From Desulfolutivibrio sulfoxidireducens (GTDB lineage Bacteria > Desulfobacterota > Desulfovibrionia > Desulfovibrionales > Desulfovibrionaceae): a stretch of 64,000 nucleotides of DNA. The stretch covers positions 3,198,001-3,262,000 of the forward strand of contig NZ_CP045508.1 in NCBI RefSeq assembly GCF_013376475.1, written 5' to 3'. Made by a program: the position numbers and the translations under genes. Numbering within the stretch: the stretch's first letter is position 1; every line of letters begins with the position of its first letter. Under the pieces are notes generated by a model. It worked only from the letters and a program-made list of their open reading frames with translations. It searched no databases and was not told the origin of the DNA. Positions 35,950 to 45,716 of this stretch are shown here, in pieces.

Positions 35950-37274
35950 TGCCCCTCCCGGTCCCGGGATTCGGGTTCTCCCGCAAGCGTAGCGAAAATG
36001 GCCTGGAAATCGCCTCCCCGGGCCTTGTAATCGGAGTAGAGGTCGAAGCTGGACGTGGCCGGGGACAACAGGACGACCTCGCCCGGGGCGGCCTTCGCGT
36101 AGAGTTTTTCCACGGCCTGGCGCAGGGTGGGCGACCAGGAAAGGGGCACGGCCCCGGCCCAGGCCTGTTCAAAGATCTCCCGGCTTTGGCCGAAAAGCCC
36201 CACGCCCTTGACCCGCTGCCGCAAAAGCGGAACCAGTCCGGCCAGGTCGCCGCCCTTGAACACCCCGCCGGCCAGAAGCCACACGGGTCGGTCGAAGGAC
36301 TCGATGGCCGCGCGCATGGCCGTGACCGTGGTGCCCTTGGAATCGTCCACAAAGACCACGCCGCGTTTTTCGCCCACCACCTGAAGCCGGTGCGGGGCCG
36401 GGGCGAAGTCGAAAAAGGCCTTTTTGGCCGCCTCCTCGGTGACCCCGAAGGTCCGGCAGGCGGCGTAGGCGGCCTCCATATCGGCCTGGTTGTGGCGGCC
36501 GAGCAGGCGTGGGCAGCGGAAGCGGTCCGAGGGGGCGAAGGTTTCGATGCGGGCCTTGGTGAACTCACGGCCGGCAAGCAGGTACGACAGTTCCTCCGGG
36601 ACCAGGGCCAGGTCGGAGGTTCCCTGCATGGCGAAGATCTTGAGCTTGGCCGCCAGGTATTCGTCCATGTTCGCGTGCCAGTCCAGGTGGTTGGCCGAGA
36701 AGTTGAGCAGCACGGCCACGTGGGGACGGAAGGTGGCCACGCCCTGGAGCTGGAAGCTGCTGGTCTCAAGGACGCACACGTCGGCGGCCTCCCCGGCCAG
36801 GACGTATTCGGACAGGGGCGTGCCGATGTTGCCGCCGGTGAAGACCGAAAGGCCCGAGGCCTTGAGCAGGTGGCTGATGAGCATGACCGTGGTGGTCTTG
36901 CCGTTGGTGCCGGTGACGGCCACCATGGGCGCGCTGACGAACCAGGAGGCCAGTTCCAGTTCGGCCAGGATCTGGACGCCCGGGCAGGCGGAGAGGTACG
37001 GGGCCAGGGAGGCCCTGGAGACGCCGGGGCTTACGACCACCAGATCGGCCCCGGCGAAATGTCCCGGGGCATGCCCGCCGGTCACGATCTCGATACCCCG
37101 GCTTGCGGCGGCCTCGCGAAAATCGGCCGGGACCGCGGCCGGGTTTTTCTCCACCAGGCGCACCCAGGCCCCGAGCCTGGCCAGAAGCCGCGCGGCGGCC
37201 CGGCCCGAGGCCCCGGCCCCGACCACCACAGCCGTATGTCCGGCCAGTTGCGACGCGTGCACCATGTCCCGCAT
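35946..37274 (-). CDS. murD: UDP-N-acetylmuramoylalanine--D-glutamate ligase
   Basis: 442 residues. VAVTGTNGKTTT (ATP), ETSSFQL, NFSANHLDWH and VDDSKGTTVTA are typical of MurD. Adds D-Glu. ATG 37274 is chosen over MVHASQ five codons... downstream because GGTAGGGGAAG lies at the right distance. Eight bp from mraY. Confidence 0.95.
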   Translation of the reverse strand: MRDMVHASQLAGHTAVVVGAGASGRAAARLLARLGAWVRLVEKNPAAVPADFREAAASRGIEIVTGGHAPGHFAGADLVVVSPGVSRASLAPYLSACPGVQILAELELASWFVSAPMVAVTGTNGKTTTVMLISHLLKASGLSVFTGGNIGTPLSEYVLAGEAADVCVLETSSFQLQGVATFRPHVAVLLNFSANHLDWHANMDEYLAAKLKIFAMQGTSDLALVPEELSYLLAGREFTKARIETFAPSDRFRCPRLLGRHNQADMEAAYAACRTFGVTEEAAKKAFFDFAPAPHRLQVVGEKRGVVFVDDSKGTTVTAMRAAIESFDRPVWLLAGGVFKGGDLAGLVPLLRQRVKGVGLFGQSREIFEQAWAGAVPLSWSPTLRQAVEKLYAKAAPGEVVLLSPATSSFDLYSDYKARGGDFQAIFATLAGEPESRDREGQ

Positions 37275-37282
37275 GTCTTCCC

Positions 37283-38359
37283 CTACCTCAGCTTGAGCGT
37301 GCTTAGGGCCAAAAGGGCCAGGAGGATGGAAAGGATCCACGACCGGATGATGATCTTCGATTCCGGCACGCCCATGAGCTCGAAATGGTGGTGCAGCGGG
37401 GCCATGCGGAAGATGCGCTTGCCCCCGCTCATCTTGAAGTACCCGACCTGGATGATGACCGAGACGGTCTCGGCCACGAAAAGCCCGCCGACCAGGATGA
37501 GCAAAAGTTCCTGCTTGCACAAAATGGCCAAAAATCCGAGCACCCCGCCCAGGGACAGGGAGCCCACGTCGCCCATGAACACCTGGGCCGGATAGGCGTT
37601 GAACCACAAAAAACCCAGGCCCGCGCCCATCAGCGCCCCGCAAAAGACCGTGACCTCGCCCACCCCGGGCACGCTCATCACCTGGAGGTAGCGGGCGATC
37701 TGGGCATGCCCGGCCACGTAGATGAACAGGGCGAACATGCCCCCGGCCACGATCATGGGGCCGATGGCCAGTCCGTCCAGGCCGTCGGTGATGTTCACCC
37801 CGTTGCTCGATCCGACCATGACCAGCATGGCGAAGGCCACGTACCACAGCCCCAGGTCGGGATTGACGGACTTGAAAAAGGGCACGGCCAAACGTGTGGA
37901 ATATTCCGGATCGGCCACCAAAAGGGCGGCGGCCACGCCGGCCACGACCAGTTGCCCCAGGATCTTGGCCTTGGCGGACAGGCCCTTGTTCCGCTTTTTG
38001 ACCACCTTGAGGTAATCGTCCACGAACCCGACGGCCCCGAATCCGGTGAAGACGAAGAGCGTCAGCCACACGAAGGCGTTGGACAAATCCCCCCACGCAA
38101 GCACCGGCACGATCACCGAAAGGCCGATGATCAGCCCGCCCATGGTCGGGGTTCCGGCCTTGCACTGGTGGGCCGGGACATCCTCGTGGATGTACTGGCC
38201 GCACTTGAGCCGGGTCAGCCAGCGGATCATCCGGGGTCCGAGCAGGATGGACAGGACAAGGGCGGTCATAAACGCCGCGGCGGTCCGGAAGGTGATGTAG
38301 CGAAAGACGTTGAGGGCCGCGAACTGGCCGGCCAGGGGCGCCAGAAGATGGTAGATCAT
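37283..38359 (-). CDS. mraY: phospho-N-acetylmuramoyl-pentapeptide-transferase
   Basis: 358 residues, about ten TM helices. [16 protein letters not shown] (DDD-type active site region), [14 protein letters not shown] and MAPLHHHFE identify MraY. Transfers phospho-MurNAc-pentapeptide to undecaprenyl phosphate, making lipid I. ATG 38359 overlaps the murF stop. Confidence 0.97.
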   Translation of the reverse strand: MIYHLLAPLAGQFAALNVFRYITFRTAAAFMTALVLSILLGPRMIRWLTRLKCGQYIHEDVPAHQCKAGTPTMGGLIIGLSVIVPVLAWGDLSNAFVWLTLFVFTGFGAVGFVDDYLKVVKKRNKGLSAKAKILGQLVVAGVAAALLVADPEYSTRLAVPFFKSVNPDLGLWYVAFAMLVMVGSSNGVNITDGLDGLAIGPMIVAGGMFALFIYVAGHAQIARYLQVMSVPGVGEVTVFCGALMGAGLGFLWFNAYPAQVFMGDVGSLSLGGVLGFLAILCKQELLLILVGGLFVAETVSVIIQVGYFKMSGGKRIFRMAPLHHHFELMGVPESKIIIRSWILSILLALLALSTLKLR

Positions 38360-39762
38360 GCCCCGGCCTCCCGGCATGACGCCTGATTGTCCGCGCACCC
38401 GCAAAGCGCCTGGGCGAAGGCCTCCATACGCATGGTCCGTGATCCTTTGAACAAGACGACGCCTCCGGCAAGTCCAAGGCCGGCGAAGGCCTTGAGGAAT
38501 TCGGGGGGGGAGGCCACGGCGAAAAACGGCCCGGCGTATCCGGCCCCGGCCAGCCCGGCGGCCACGTCCGGGGCGCTTTCACCGTGAAAAAACACCGCGG
38601 CCGGGGCATGGGCGGCCAAGAACTCCCCCAGTTGGACATGCTCGTCCCGGGCCGCGGACCCAAGCTCGCGCATCTCGCCCAGAACCGGAACGAACGCGGT
38701 CCCCAGGGCCATCTCCGCCGCGGCCTCCACAGCCCGGCGCATGGACAGGGGGTTGGCGTTGTAGGAGTCGTCCACGATCTGGAAGCAGCCGTGGCGGCGG
38801 CAGCAAAACCGCTGTTCGGGGATCGCGGCCTTGGCCAGCCCGGCGCGGATCTCGCCCTCGCCCGCCCCCAGAAGGTGGGCGGCGGCGGCGGCGGCCAGGA
38901 TGTCTTCGGCGAAGTGTCCGCCCCTGTAGGGCAACTCCAGTTCGAATGCCAGTTCCCGCAGGCGAAGAACGAAGCGGCCTCCCTCTTCCCGGCCGCCCAG
39001 ATACGCCGCCGTGAACGGGGCATCAAGCCCCCGCGAGGACATGCCGTAAACCCCCGGAAAGACACGCCTGGCCTCGATCCACAACTCGGGGTGGTCCATC
39101 CCGGCCAGGGCGCCGCCGCCCCGACGCACATGCCGCAAAAGCTCGCATTTCTCCCTGGCCACCCCGGCCACGTCGCCCAGGCCCTCGAGGTGGGCCTTGC
39201 CCACGTTGACCACCACGGCCATATCCGGGGCGATCATGGTCGCCAGGTCCCGCATTTCCCCGGGCAGGCTGACGCCCAGTTCCATGACCCAAAAGGCGTC
39301 GGTTTCCCGGGCCTCCAGGATGGACAGGGGAAGTCCGATCAGATTGTTGAAATTCTTGTAGTTCTTTGACGTCGGCCCCATCTCGGACAGGATGGCGGCC
39401 AGAAGTTCCTTGATCGTGGTCTTGCCCGCCGACCCGGTCACCGCGACCACCCTGGCGGCTGTCTTGCGCCGCCAGAATCCGGCCAGACGTCCCAGGGCGG
39501 TCACCGTGTCCTTGACCAGAAGCACCGGCACCCGCACGGCCAGTTCGGGCATGGGCCGATCGGCCAGGACCGCGCCCGCGCCCTTGGCAACGGCCTCGGC
39601 CGCGAAGTGGTGGCCGTCGAAGCGCGCCCCGGGAATGCACACGAAGACCCGGCCGGCGGTCGCGGCCCGGCTGTCCGTGGCCACGCCCGAAAATTCCGGG
39701 TTGCCCACGTCCCCGAGGTCGCCCACCGCGCCCGTGGCGGAAAGTATCTCGGACAGCGTCAT
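38356..39762 (-). CDS. murF: UDP-MurNAc-tripeptide--D-alanyl-D-alanine ligase
   Basis: 468 residues. [39 protein letters not shown], and [11 protein letters not shown] are MurF motifs. Adds D-Ala-D-Ala. The ATG at 39762 overlaps the murE stop; a TTG four codons upstream is rejected. The tail after SRTMRME is Cys-rich ([10 protein letters not shown]), which is unusual. Confidence 0.95.
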   Translation of the reverse strand: MTLSEILSATGAVGDLGDVGNPEFSGVATDSRAATAGRVFVCIPGARFDGHHFAAEAVAKGAGAVLADRPMPELAVRVPVLLVKDTVTALGRLAGFWRRKTAARVVAVTGSAGKTTIKELLAAILSEMGPTSKNYKNFNNLIGLPLSILEARETDAFWVMELGVSLPGEMRDLATMIAPDMAVVVNVGKAHLEGLGDVAGVAREKCELLRHVRRGGGALAGMDHPELWIEARRVFPGVYGMSSRGLDAPFTAAYLGGREEGGRFVLRLRELAFELELPYRGGHFAEDILAAAAAAHLLGAGEGEIRAGLAKAAIPEQRFCCRRHGCFQIVDDSYNANPLSMRRAVEAAAEMALGTAFVPVLGEMRELGSAARDEHVQLGEFLAAHAPAAVFFHGESAPDVAAGLAGAGYAGPFFAVASPPEFLKAFAGLGLAGGVVLFKGSRTMRMEAFAQALCGCADNQASCREAGA

Positions 39763-41243
39763 GCGCACGCGCAAAGCTCCCTTATGACCGTGGCGTCGTG
39801 GAACGGCAGTTTCTCGTCCCCGATCTGCTGATAGGCCTCATGCCCCTTCCCGGCCACGACCAGCGCGTCCTCGGGCGTCATTGCGTCAAGGGCCTTGGCG
39901 ATGGCCCGACGGCGGTCGGAATCCTCCAGGACCCGTGCCTGGTCGGCAAGTCCGGGCCGGGCGTCGGCCATGATGGCCAGGGGGTCCTCGTGGCGGGGGT
40001 TGTCCGAGGTCAAAACGGCCACGTCGGCGTAGGCGGCCACGGCCTGGGCCATGAGCGGCCGTTTGGTCCGGTCGCGGTCGCCGCCGCAGCCGAAGACCAC
40101 GAACAGCCGGCCCGAGACCACCTCGCGCACGGCCCGCAGCACGTTTTCCAGGGCGTCGGGGGTGTGGGCGTAGTCCACGAAGACATTCAGGCCCCGGTCA
40201 TTGACCACGCGCTCCAGCCGTCCCGGAACGCCGCCAAACCCCGACAAGGCCCGCATGTCCGCCGGGGCCAGCCCGAGGACCAGCCCCACGCCCATGGCCG
40301 CCAGGAGATTCTGGGCGTTGTGGCGGCCGATCAGCGGGGAGGCTATCTCCCAGCTTTGCCCCTCGAAGGACGCCCCAAGGACCAGCCCGGCCCCGTCGTG
40401 GCGCCGGATATCCCCGGCCAGGACCCGCCAGCCGGCCGGCCGGGCCTGTCCCAGGCCGTAACCCACGGCGCCCGGGAGTCCGGCCAGAAGGCGCGCCCCG
40501 TACGGATCGTCGAAATTGACCACAGCGTGGTCCGGCGAGGCGAGGTAGTCGGTGAACAGCCTGGATTTCACCGCGAAATAGGACTCCATGTCGTGATGGT
40601 AGTCCAGGTGGTCCTGGGTCAGGTTGGTGTAGGCGGCGACGGCGAAGGACAGTCCGGCCACCCGGTCCTGATCCAGGGCGTGGGAGGAGACCTCCATGAC
40701 CGCCGTGTCCACGCCCGCCCCGGCCATCTCGGCGAAAAGCCCGTGCAGGTCCAGGCAGCCCGGGGTGGTCAGGGTGGCCGGCCGGGAGCCGCCGGGCCAG
40801 CGGTAGGCCACGGTGCCCAAAAGCCCCACCGTACGGCCCGAGGCGGCCAGAAGATGCTCCAGGAGAAAGCAGGTGGTGGTCTTGCCGTTGGTTCCGGTCA
40901 CGCCCACCAGGGAGATTCCGGCCCGGTCCGTGCCGTGGGCCGTTCTGGCCAACTCGCCCAGGGCCAGACGGGGATGCTCGGCCACGATCAGCCGGGCCCG
41001 GGAGCCCTCGGGGAGCGCCACCCCGGGGGCGGCCACCACGAAGGCCGCGCCCCGGGAGGCGGCCTCGGCGGCGTGGGCCGCGGCCAGGGCCGGGTCCGGG
41101 GTCAGGGCCACGAACACCGCGCCCGGCGCGACCTTGCCGGAGTGGGCGACCAGGGGCGCGCCGGAAGACACGGCGGCCAGGGCCATGTCCAACCCGGCGT
41201 CGCAACGCGGTTCCAAATTTTTGTTCGCGGGTTTCACGCTCAC
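39759..41243 (-). CDS. murE: UDP-MurNAc-L-Ala-D-Glu--meso-diaminopimelate ligase
   Basis: 494 residues. VGVTGTNGKTTT (ATP), TTPGCLDL, and SDNPRHEDP, whose DNPR motif selects meso-diaminopimelate over lysine; the wall is therefore predicted to be DAP type. No in-frame ATG exists near the start; GTG 41243 (or 41237) after AAAGGC is the best start. 35 bp after ftsI. Confidence 0.94.
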   Translation of the reverse strand: MSVKPANKNLEPRCDAGLDMALAAVSSGAPLVAHSGKVAPGAVFVALTPDPALAAAHAAEAASRGAAFVVAAPGVALPEGSRARLIVAEHPRLALGELARTAHGTDRAGISLVGVTGTNGKTTTCFLLEHLLAASGRTVGLLGTVAYRWPGGSRPATLTTPGCLDLHGLFAEMAGAGVDTAVMEVSSHALDQDRVAGLSFAVAAYTNLTQDHLDYHHDMESYFAVKSRLFTDYLASPDHAVVNFDDPYGARLLAGLPGAVGYGLGQARPAGWRVLAGDIRRHDGAGLVLGASFEGQSWEIASPLIGRHNAQNLLAAMGVGLVLGLAPADMRALSGFGGVPGRLERVVNDRGLNVFVDYAHTPDALENVLRAVREVVSGRLFVVFGCGGDRDRTKRPLMAQAVAAYADVAVLTSDNPRHEDPLAIMADARPGLADQARVLEDSDRRRAIAKALDAMTPEDALVVAGKGHEAYQQIGDEKLPFHDATVIRELCACA

Positions 41244-41277
41244 GCCTTTCGCCTTTTTCCGTTCATGCCCGGGTTTT

Positions 41278-43350
41278 TCAGGATGGCCGGGACAGCCACA
41301 AGACGAAATCCTGTTTGTTTTCGCTCCCCGGCCAGGGAGAACCCGGCGCGGGACTTTGTTTGGAGACCACCAGCCCCTGCCCCTCGAGCCTGGGCACGAT
41401 GCCCTTGGCGATAAGTATCTCCACCGCCCGACGCAGCGGCATGCCTGAAAAGTTGGGCACGTCCGGGGAATCGGCCGCACGGCCGGTGACGACGGGCACG
41501 ATCTCGGCCTGGCCCAGGTCGATGAGCTTTCCCGGGGTGGGATCGCCTTTTTGCGGGGGGGCCTGGGCCGCCGGGGCCATGGCCACGGCCGTGGAGGCCG
41601 GCGCCGCATGGAGCTGTTCGTGTCCCTTGGCCAATTGCACGGTCTCGGGCATGCGGCCGAGGTAGGACAGGGTCTTCTGGGTGACCTCGCGCACGGCCGG
41701 GGCCGAGACCACGCCGCCATAGTGGCTGGGTTCTGGCTCGTCAACCATGACCAGGACCAGGTACTGGGGCCCCTCGGCCGGAACGAAGGCCACGAAGGAC
41801 GCCAGGTACTTGTCGCCGTATCCGCCCGTGGGGCTGGCCTTCTGGGCCGTGCCGGTCTTGCCGCCCATGTCCACGCCCGCGATCATGGCTATGCGTCCGG
41901 TGCCCTTTTCCTCGTGGACGACCTCGCGCATCATGCGTTGCACGGTCCTGGCCACCTCGGCGTCGAAGACCTTGAGCGGGGGCTGGGCCGAGGTTTCCCG
42001 CGGCGGGTCAAGGATAAGGCGAAGGGGTTTTCGGACCCCGTCGTTGGCCAGGGTCAAAAAGGCCTGGGCCAGTTGGATGGGGGTGACGGCCACGCCCTGA
42101 CCGAAGGAGGCCGTGGCCGTATCCAGCGGGCTCCAGGCGTTTTTCGGCCGCAAAAGTCCCTTGCCCTCGCCCGACAGGGGCAGGCCGGTGGGGCTGCCGA
42201 AACCGAGCTTCTCGAAATAGGCGTGCAGCTTTTTGGGGCCGAGTTGGAGGCCGATCTTGGCCGCGCCGATGTTGCTCGACCAGCGCACGATCTTGTTCAC
42301 GGTGAGGTCGCCGTAGGAATGGGTGTCCTTGATGATCCGGTTGGAGATCTTGAACTTGCCGTTTTCGCAGAAAAAGGAGGTGTCGGGCTTGACCACGCCC
42401 TCCTGCAGGGCCGCGGCGACCACCAGGGGCTTCATGGTCGATCCGGGCTCCACGACATCCAGGGCGGAGCGGTTGCGGCCCTCCTTGGGACTGACGCTGC
42501 GGGCCGCGTTGGGATTGAAAAAGGGGTAGTTGGCCCAGGCCAGGATATCGCCCGTGGGCACGTGGATCACCAGGCAGGTGCCGGCCTTGCCGTGGTTCGT
42601 GGTCACGGCCTTGGCCAGTTCCTCCTCGGCGAAGAACTGGATCTGGGCGTCGATGGTCAAGGTCAGGTCGCGGCCGCGCAGGTCCTGGAGTTCCTGGCCC
42701 TGGGCGTCGAAGTAGAGTTTGCGGCCCGAGGCGTCGCGCTGTACGGCGTACTTGGCCCGGCGTCCGGCCAGATGGTTGTCGAAGGACAGTTCCAGTCCCT
42801 CCAGGCCCTGGTCGTCCATGCCCACGAATCCCAGGACCTGTCCGGCCAGATGGCGGTTGGGATAGGAGCGGCCGTGCTCGACCTCCAGGGTGACGCCCGG
42901 GATGGCCGCCTGCCGGATCTGGGCCGAGGCCTTGTCGTCGACGCGGCGGGAGATGTAGACGTAGGGCTTGCTGGACACGAGCTTTTTTTTGATCCAGACC
43001 GGCTTGAGGCGCAAGATGCCTCCCAGTTGGGCGGCGGCCGCGTCCGGGTCCACGATGTCTTTCGGGCGCACGCTCACGGCCGAAAATTCCACGGTCTTGG
43101 CCAGAAGCCGGCCGTTGCGGTCCAGGATCTGGCCGCGTTCGCCCCGGTCCGACTCCGAGGCCATGTGCTGGCGCAGGGCCAGCCGGGCCAGGTCCGGCCC
43201 CTGCACGATCTGGAGATAGCCGGCCCGAAGCCACAGCCCGACGAGAACCAGGGCGAAGACCACGCCCACGAAGGTGAGCTTGGCTCGGCTCCAGTCCCGG
43301 ACCCGTTTCCGGTCCCGTTCGGCTGTCGTCTTGGTCGTGCCGCCTTTCAT
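41278..43350 (-). CDS. ftsI: septal transpeptidase FtsI/PBP3 with C-terminal PASTA domain
   Basis: About 690 residues: TM (about 26-46), a dimerisation/pedestal domain, and a transpeptidase domain with the catalytic Ser in PGSTMKP, SSN in RWSSNIGAA, and KTGTAQ. A C-terminal PASTA domain (VPNFSGMPLRRAVEILIAKG) follows an Ala/Pro linker; PASTA is common in Spo/Fts PBPs outside gammaproteobacteria. Cross-links septal peptidoglycan. ATG 43350 is preferred; GTG 43359 three codons upstream is possible. Confidence 0.94.
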   Translation of the reverse strand: MKGGTTKTTAERDRKRVRDWSRAKLTFVGVVFALVLVGLWLRAGYLQIVQGPDLARLALRQHMASESDRGERGQILDRNGRLLAKTVEFSAVSVRPKDIVDPDAAAAQLGGILRLKPVWIKKKLVSSKPYVYISRRVDDKASAQIRQAAIPGVTLEVEHGRSYPNRHLAGQVLGFVGMDDQGLEGLELSFDNHLAGRRAKYAVQRDASGRKLYFDAQGQELQDLRGRDLTLTIDAQIQFFAEEELAKAVTTNHGKAGTCLVIHVPTGDILAWANYPFFNPNAARSVSPKEGRNRSALDVVEPGSTMKPLVVAAALQEGVVKPDTSFFCENGKFKISNRIIKDTHSYGDLTVNKIVRWSSNIGAAKIGLQLGPKKLHAYFEKLGFGSPTGLPLSGEGKGLLRPKNAWSPLDTATASFGQGVAVTPIQLAQAFLTLANDGVRKPLRLILDPPRETSAQPPLKVFDAEVARTVQRMMREVVHEEKGTGRIAMIAGVDMGGKTGTAQKASPTGGYGDKYLASFVAFVPAEGPQYLVLVMVDEPEPSHYGGVVSAPAVREVTQKTLSYLGRMPETVQLAKGHEQLHAAPASTAVAMAPAAQAPPQKGDPTPGKLIDLGQAEIVPVVTGRAADSPDVPNFSGMPLRRAVEILIAKGIVPRLEGQGLVVSKQSPAPGSPWPGSENKQDFVLWLSRPS

Positions 43351-43405
43351 GCCGTCCACCGTCTTTCCCGTGTTCCCCGCGCTGCCGTGTCCCCGGAGGT
43401 TTTTT

Positions 43406-43855
43406 TCAATTCTCGTAGGGCGCCTCGGGGAGCTCCCCGATTTTTTGGGCCTTGGCCGGGGCCTTGGCGGCCTTGTCGGCCTTGCGGGGCTTTCCGGCCG
43501 CCGGGGCCGCCGACTCCTGGCCGCCGGGACCGGCCGTGGCCAGCGTGGCGGCCTTGGTCTCCCCGGCCGTCTCGCCGGATTCGGTCATCCACCGGACCTG
43601 CCCGGATCTGGCCGGCCCCAGGCCGAACTGCACGGCCAGTTCCCGAAGCCGGCCCGGGGTGATAAGCGTGTCGCGCTCCACCTCGAGCTTGGCGGTGAGC
43701 GCGGCGGCCTGGTCGATCTCGCCCTGCAGCCGGGTGATCTCGTAGGCCATGTCCACGCGCTCGATATTGAGCCACACCAGCCCCATGCCGAACACCAGCA
43801 TGAGAAAGAGGCTGAAGGCCATGGAGAAGGCCCATTCCCTGGACATGGCGTTCAT
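43406..43855 (-). CDS. ftsL: cell division protein FtsL-like
   Basis: 149 residues: one TM (about 8-30, AFSMAFSLFLMLVFGMGLVW), then a periplasmic coiled coil (ITRLQGEIDQAAALTAKLEVERDTL) and an Ala/Lys/Pro-rich tail longer than in most FtsL proteins. Position between rsmH and ftsI and topology support the call more than sequence. The ATG overlaps the rsmH stop. Confidence 0.82.
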   Translation of the reverse strand: MNAMSREWAFSMAFSLFLMLVFGMGLVWLNIERVDMAYEITRLQGEIDQAAALTAKLEVERDTLITPGRLRELAVQFGLGPARSGQVRWMTESGETAGETKAATLATAGPGGQESAAPAAGKPRKADKAAKAPAKAQKIGELPEAPYEN

Positions 43856-44826
43856 GGCTGTTCCCCCCACGCCTGGTCGGGACCAAGGCGCATGGCGGCC
43901 CGCAGCTTGGCGCTCCGGGAACGCGGATTTTCGGCCACCTCGGCGGGTCCCGGGGTGACCGGTTTTTTGGTCAGGATGCGAAACCGGGGAACATGGCCGC
44001 ACACGCACACCATCTGGTCCCTGGGGCACACGCACCCGGCGGCCTCGCGCCGGAAGGCCCATTTGACCAAGCGGTCCTCCAACGAGTGGAAGGCGATCAC
44101 CCCCACGCGCCCCCCGGGGCGCAGATAGTCCGGAATGCGTTCAAGAAACGCCTCCAACTCCGCAAGCTCGGCGTTGACGGCCATGCGCAGGGCCTGAAAG
44201 GTGCGCGTGGCCGGGTGCTGCCTGGCCGTGGCCCGCCATTTTGCCGGATAGGCGGCCGCGACGATGGCCGCCAGTTCCAGGGTCCTGGTTATGGGCCGAT
44301 CCTCGCGCGCAGCCACGATGGCCCGGGCGATGCGCCCGGCCTGCGGGTCCTCCCCGTATTCGCGGATGATGTCCCGCAGGCGCTCAAACGGGGCCTTGTT
44401 CACCAACGTCGCGGCCGGGGCCTCCCCCGCGGCCACGCCGCCCATGCGCATGTCCAAATCCCCGTCGGCCAGAAAACTGAAACCCCTCTCCGGGTCGTCG
44501 ACCTGAAGCGACGATATCCCGGCATCCAAAATCACCGCGTCCACACCCTCCCAGCCGACCTCGGCCAGGACCTCGGGAAAGCGGCTGAAGCGACTTTGGG
44601 CCAACCTGACCCGCTCTCCCCACTGGGCAAGCCCCTGTGCGGCGATCTCCAGGGCCCGCGGATCGCGGTCCAGCCCCAAAAGTTCGATATCGCCGCCCGT
44701 GGCCTCCAGGATGGCCCCGCTGTGCCCGCCAAGGCCCACCGTGGCGTCCAGGACCCGTTCACCCGGGGCCACGGCCAAAAGTTTAAGGACCTCCGCCAGC
44801 AGAACGGGAACGTGCCGGGCATCCAT
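43852..44826 (-). CDS. rsmH: 16S rRNA (cytosine-1402-N4)-methyltransferase
   Basis: 324 residues. HVPVLLAEVL, the SAM loop DATVGLGGHS, DAGISSLQVDDPERGFSF and FHSLEDRLVKWAFR are RsmH motifs. Second gene of the dcw cluster, 9 bp after mraZ. Confidence 0.96.
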   Translation of the reverse strand: MDARHVPVLLAEVLKLLAVAPGERVLDATVGLGGHSGAILEATGGDIELLGLDRDPRALEIAAQGLAQWGERVRLAQSRFSRFPEVLAEVGWEGVDAVILDAGISSLQVDDPERGFSFLADGDLDMRMGGVAAGEAPAATLVNKAPFERLRDIIREYGEDPQAGRIARAIVAAREDRPITRTLELAAIVAAAYPAKWRATARQHPATRTFQALRMAVNAELAELEAFLERIPDYLRPGGRVGVIAFHSLEDRLVKWAFRREAAGCVCPRDQMVCVCGHVPRFRILTKKPVTPGPAEVAENPRSRSAKLRAAMRLGPDQAWGEQP

Positions 44827-44835
44827 CCGCGCGCC

Positions 44836-45291
44836 CTACAGGTGCAACTGAAAACCGGCTGCGGCCAGTTCGGCCATGTCCTTGTCGAAATTCTCCTCGG
44901 TGGCCTGAAGCCGCTGTTCGAACCGGGACTGATCCCAGATCTCGAACTTGGTCACCATGCCGGCCAGCACCACGTCCTTGTCCAGCCCCCCATAGGCCCG
45001 CAGGTGCGGCGGCACCAGGACGCGCCCCTGTTTGTCCAGGACGACCTCCATGGCCCCGGCGATGAGCAGCCGCTGCAGGTTGCGCTGCTTGACCTCGAGC
45101 ACGTTGATCCCGGCGAAACTGCGCTCCACCTCCTCCCAGGCCGGGATGGGGTAGCCGCACACGCACTGGTCGAAGCGGGTGAGCACGAGCCGGCCCTCGG
45201 GGCTGTGGCGCAAGACCTCCTCCCGAAATTCCGGGGGGAGCATGAGCCGGCCCTTGGGGTCCAGGTTTCTATAGGAGTGCCCGCGAAACAT
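44836..45291 (-). CDS. mraZ: transcriptional regulator MraZ
   Basis: 151 residues with two SpoVT/AbrB-like half-repeats (DPKGRLMLPPEFRE and DKQGRVLVPPHLRAYG). MraZ is a ring-shaped DNA-binding protein that represses the dcw promoter by binding GTGG-type repeats; five such repeats at 10-bp intervals lie just upstream here. First gene of the cluster. Confidence 0.95.
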   Translation of the reverse strand: MFRGHSYRNLDPKGRLMLPPEFREEVLRHSPEGRLVLTRFDQCVCGYPIPAWEEVERSFAGINVLEVKQRNLQRLLIAGAMEVVLDKQGRVLVPPHLRAYGGLDKDVVLAGMVTKFEIWDQSRFEQRLQATEENFDKDMAELAAAGFQLHL

Positions 45292-45324
45292 CCGGCGTCC
45301 TCACCACCTTACGGGTCCACCGCG

Positions 45325-45399
45325 CCACTGGAAGCCACAGTTCACCACTTCTTACCACTCTTTCCCACATTTTCTTTCCCAATTCCCCTTCCCTGTCAA
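45325..45399 (-). promoter_or_regulatory. MraZ-box array and dcw promoter
   Basis: On the minus strand GTGG occurs exactly every 10 bp (top-strand CCAC at 45325, 45335, 45345, 45355, 45365), with further copies at 45317 and 45304. This is the known MraZ operator pattern (repeated GTGGG-like boxes with about 5-bp gaps) but longer than the usual three or four boxes. Upstream is a consensus -35 TTGACA (45394-45399); a weak -10 (GAAAAT, 45369-45374, 19-bp spacing) abuts the array. Confidence 0.8.
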
Positions 45400-45716
45400 G
45401 TGAAATCCAGTCTCAAGGACAGGGGAACGCGAGATGCGCGGGTGGTTTTCGATCTGGCCCGGGACGTGGGGAAAAACCCGCCGACGCCGCGCCCCCGCCA
45501 CGAAAAAGGAGGTGGATCGGGCCGGTGGGACGAAAGCGCGGGGAGGGGGGAGTGGGCGGTCAAGGCCGGGCATTTTGCGGCGGGGTTGCCATCCCCCGGC
45601 AAAAATCGTTACAAGTCGGGAAAATCGTTCACCATCGAACGGACCGGCCCGGGCATGTCGAACCAGGCTTTGTGCCGTGGACGGGGGCCGGACGCCAAAG
45701 GACGGACGAAAGCACC

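Noticed and set aside
33698-36769. 1023-codon extended murG
   Set aside because: The extra part is an out-of-frame reading of ftsW and mur[15 protein letters not shown] at 34828 is the genuine N-terminus.
35946-39131. A giant 1061-codon version of murD
   Set aside because: The upstream 600 codons read through mraY and murF in the wrong frame; the true start is ATG 37274.
41551-43662. 703-codon plus-strand open frame opposite ftsI/ftsL
   Set aside because: Composition is Gly/His/Gln/Val-rich with no domain; it is the antisense of a high-GC gene whose product is certain.
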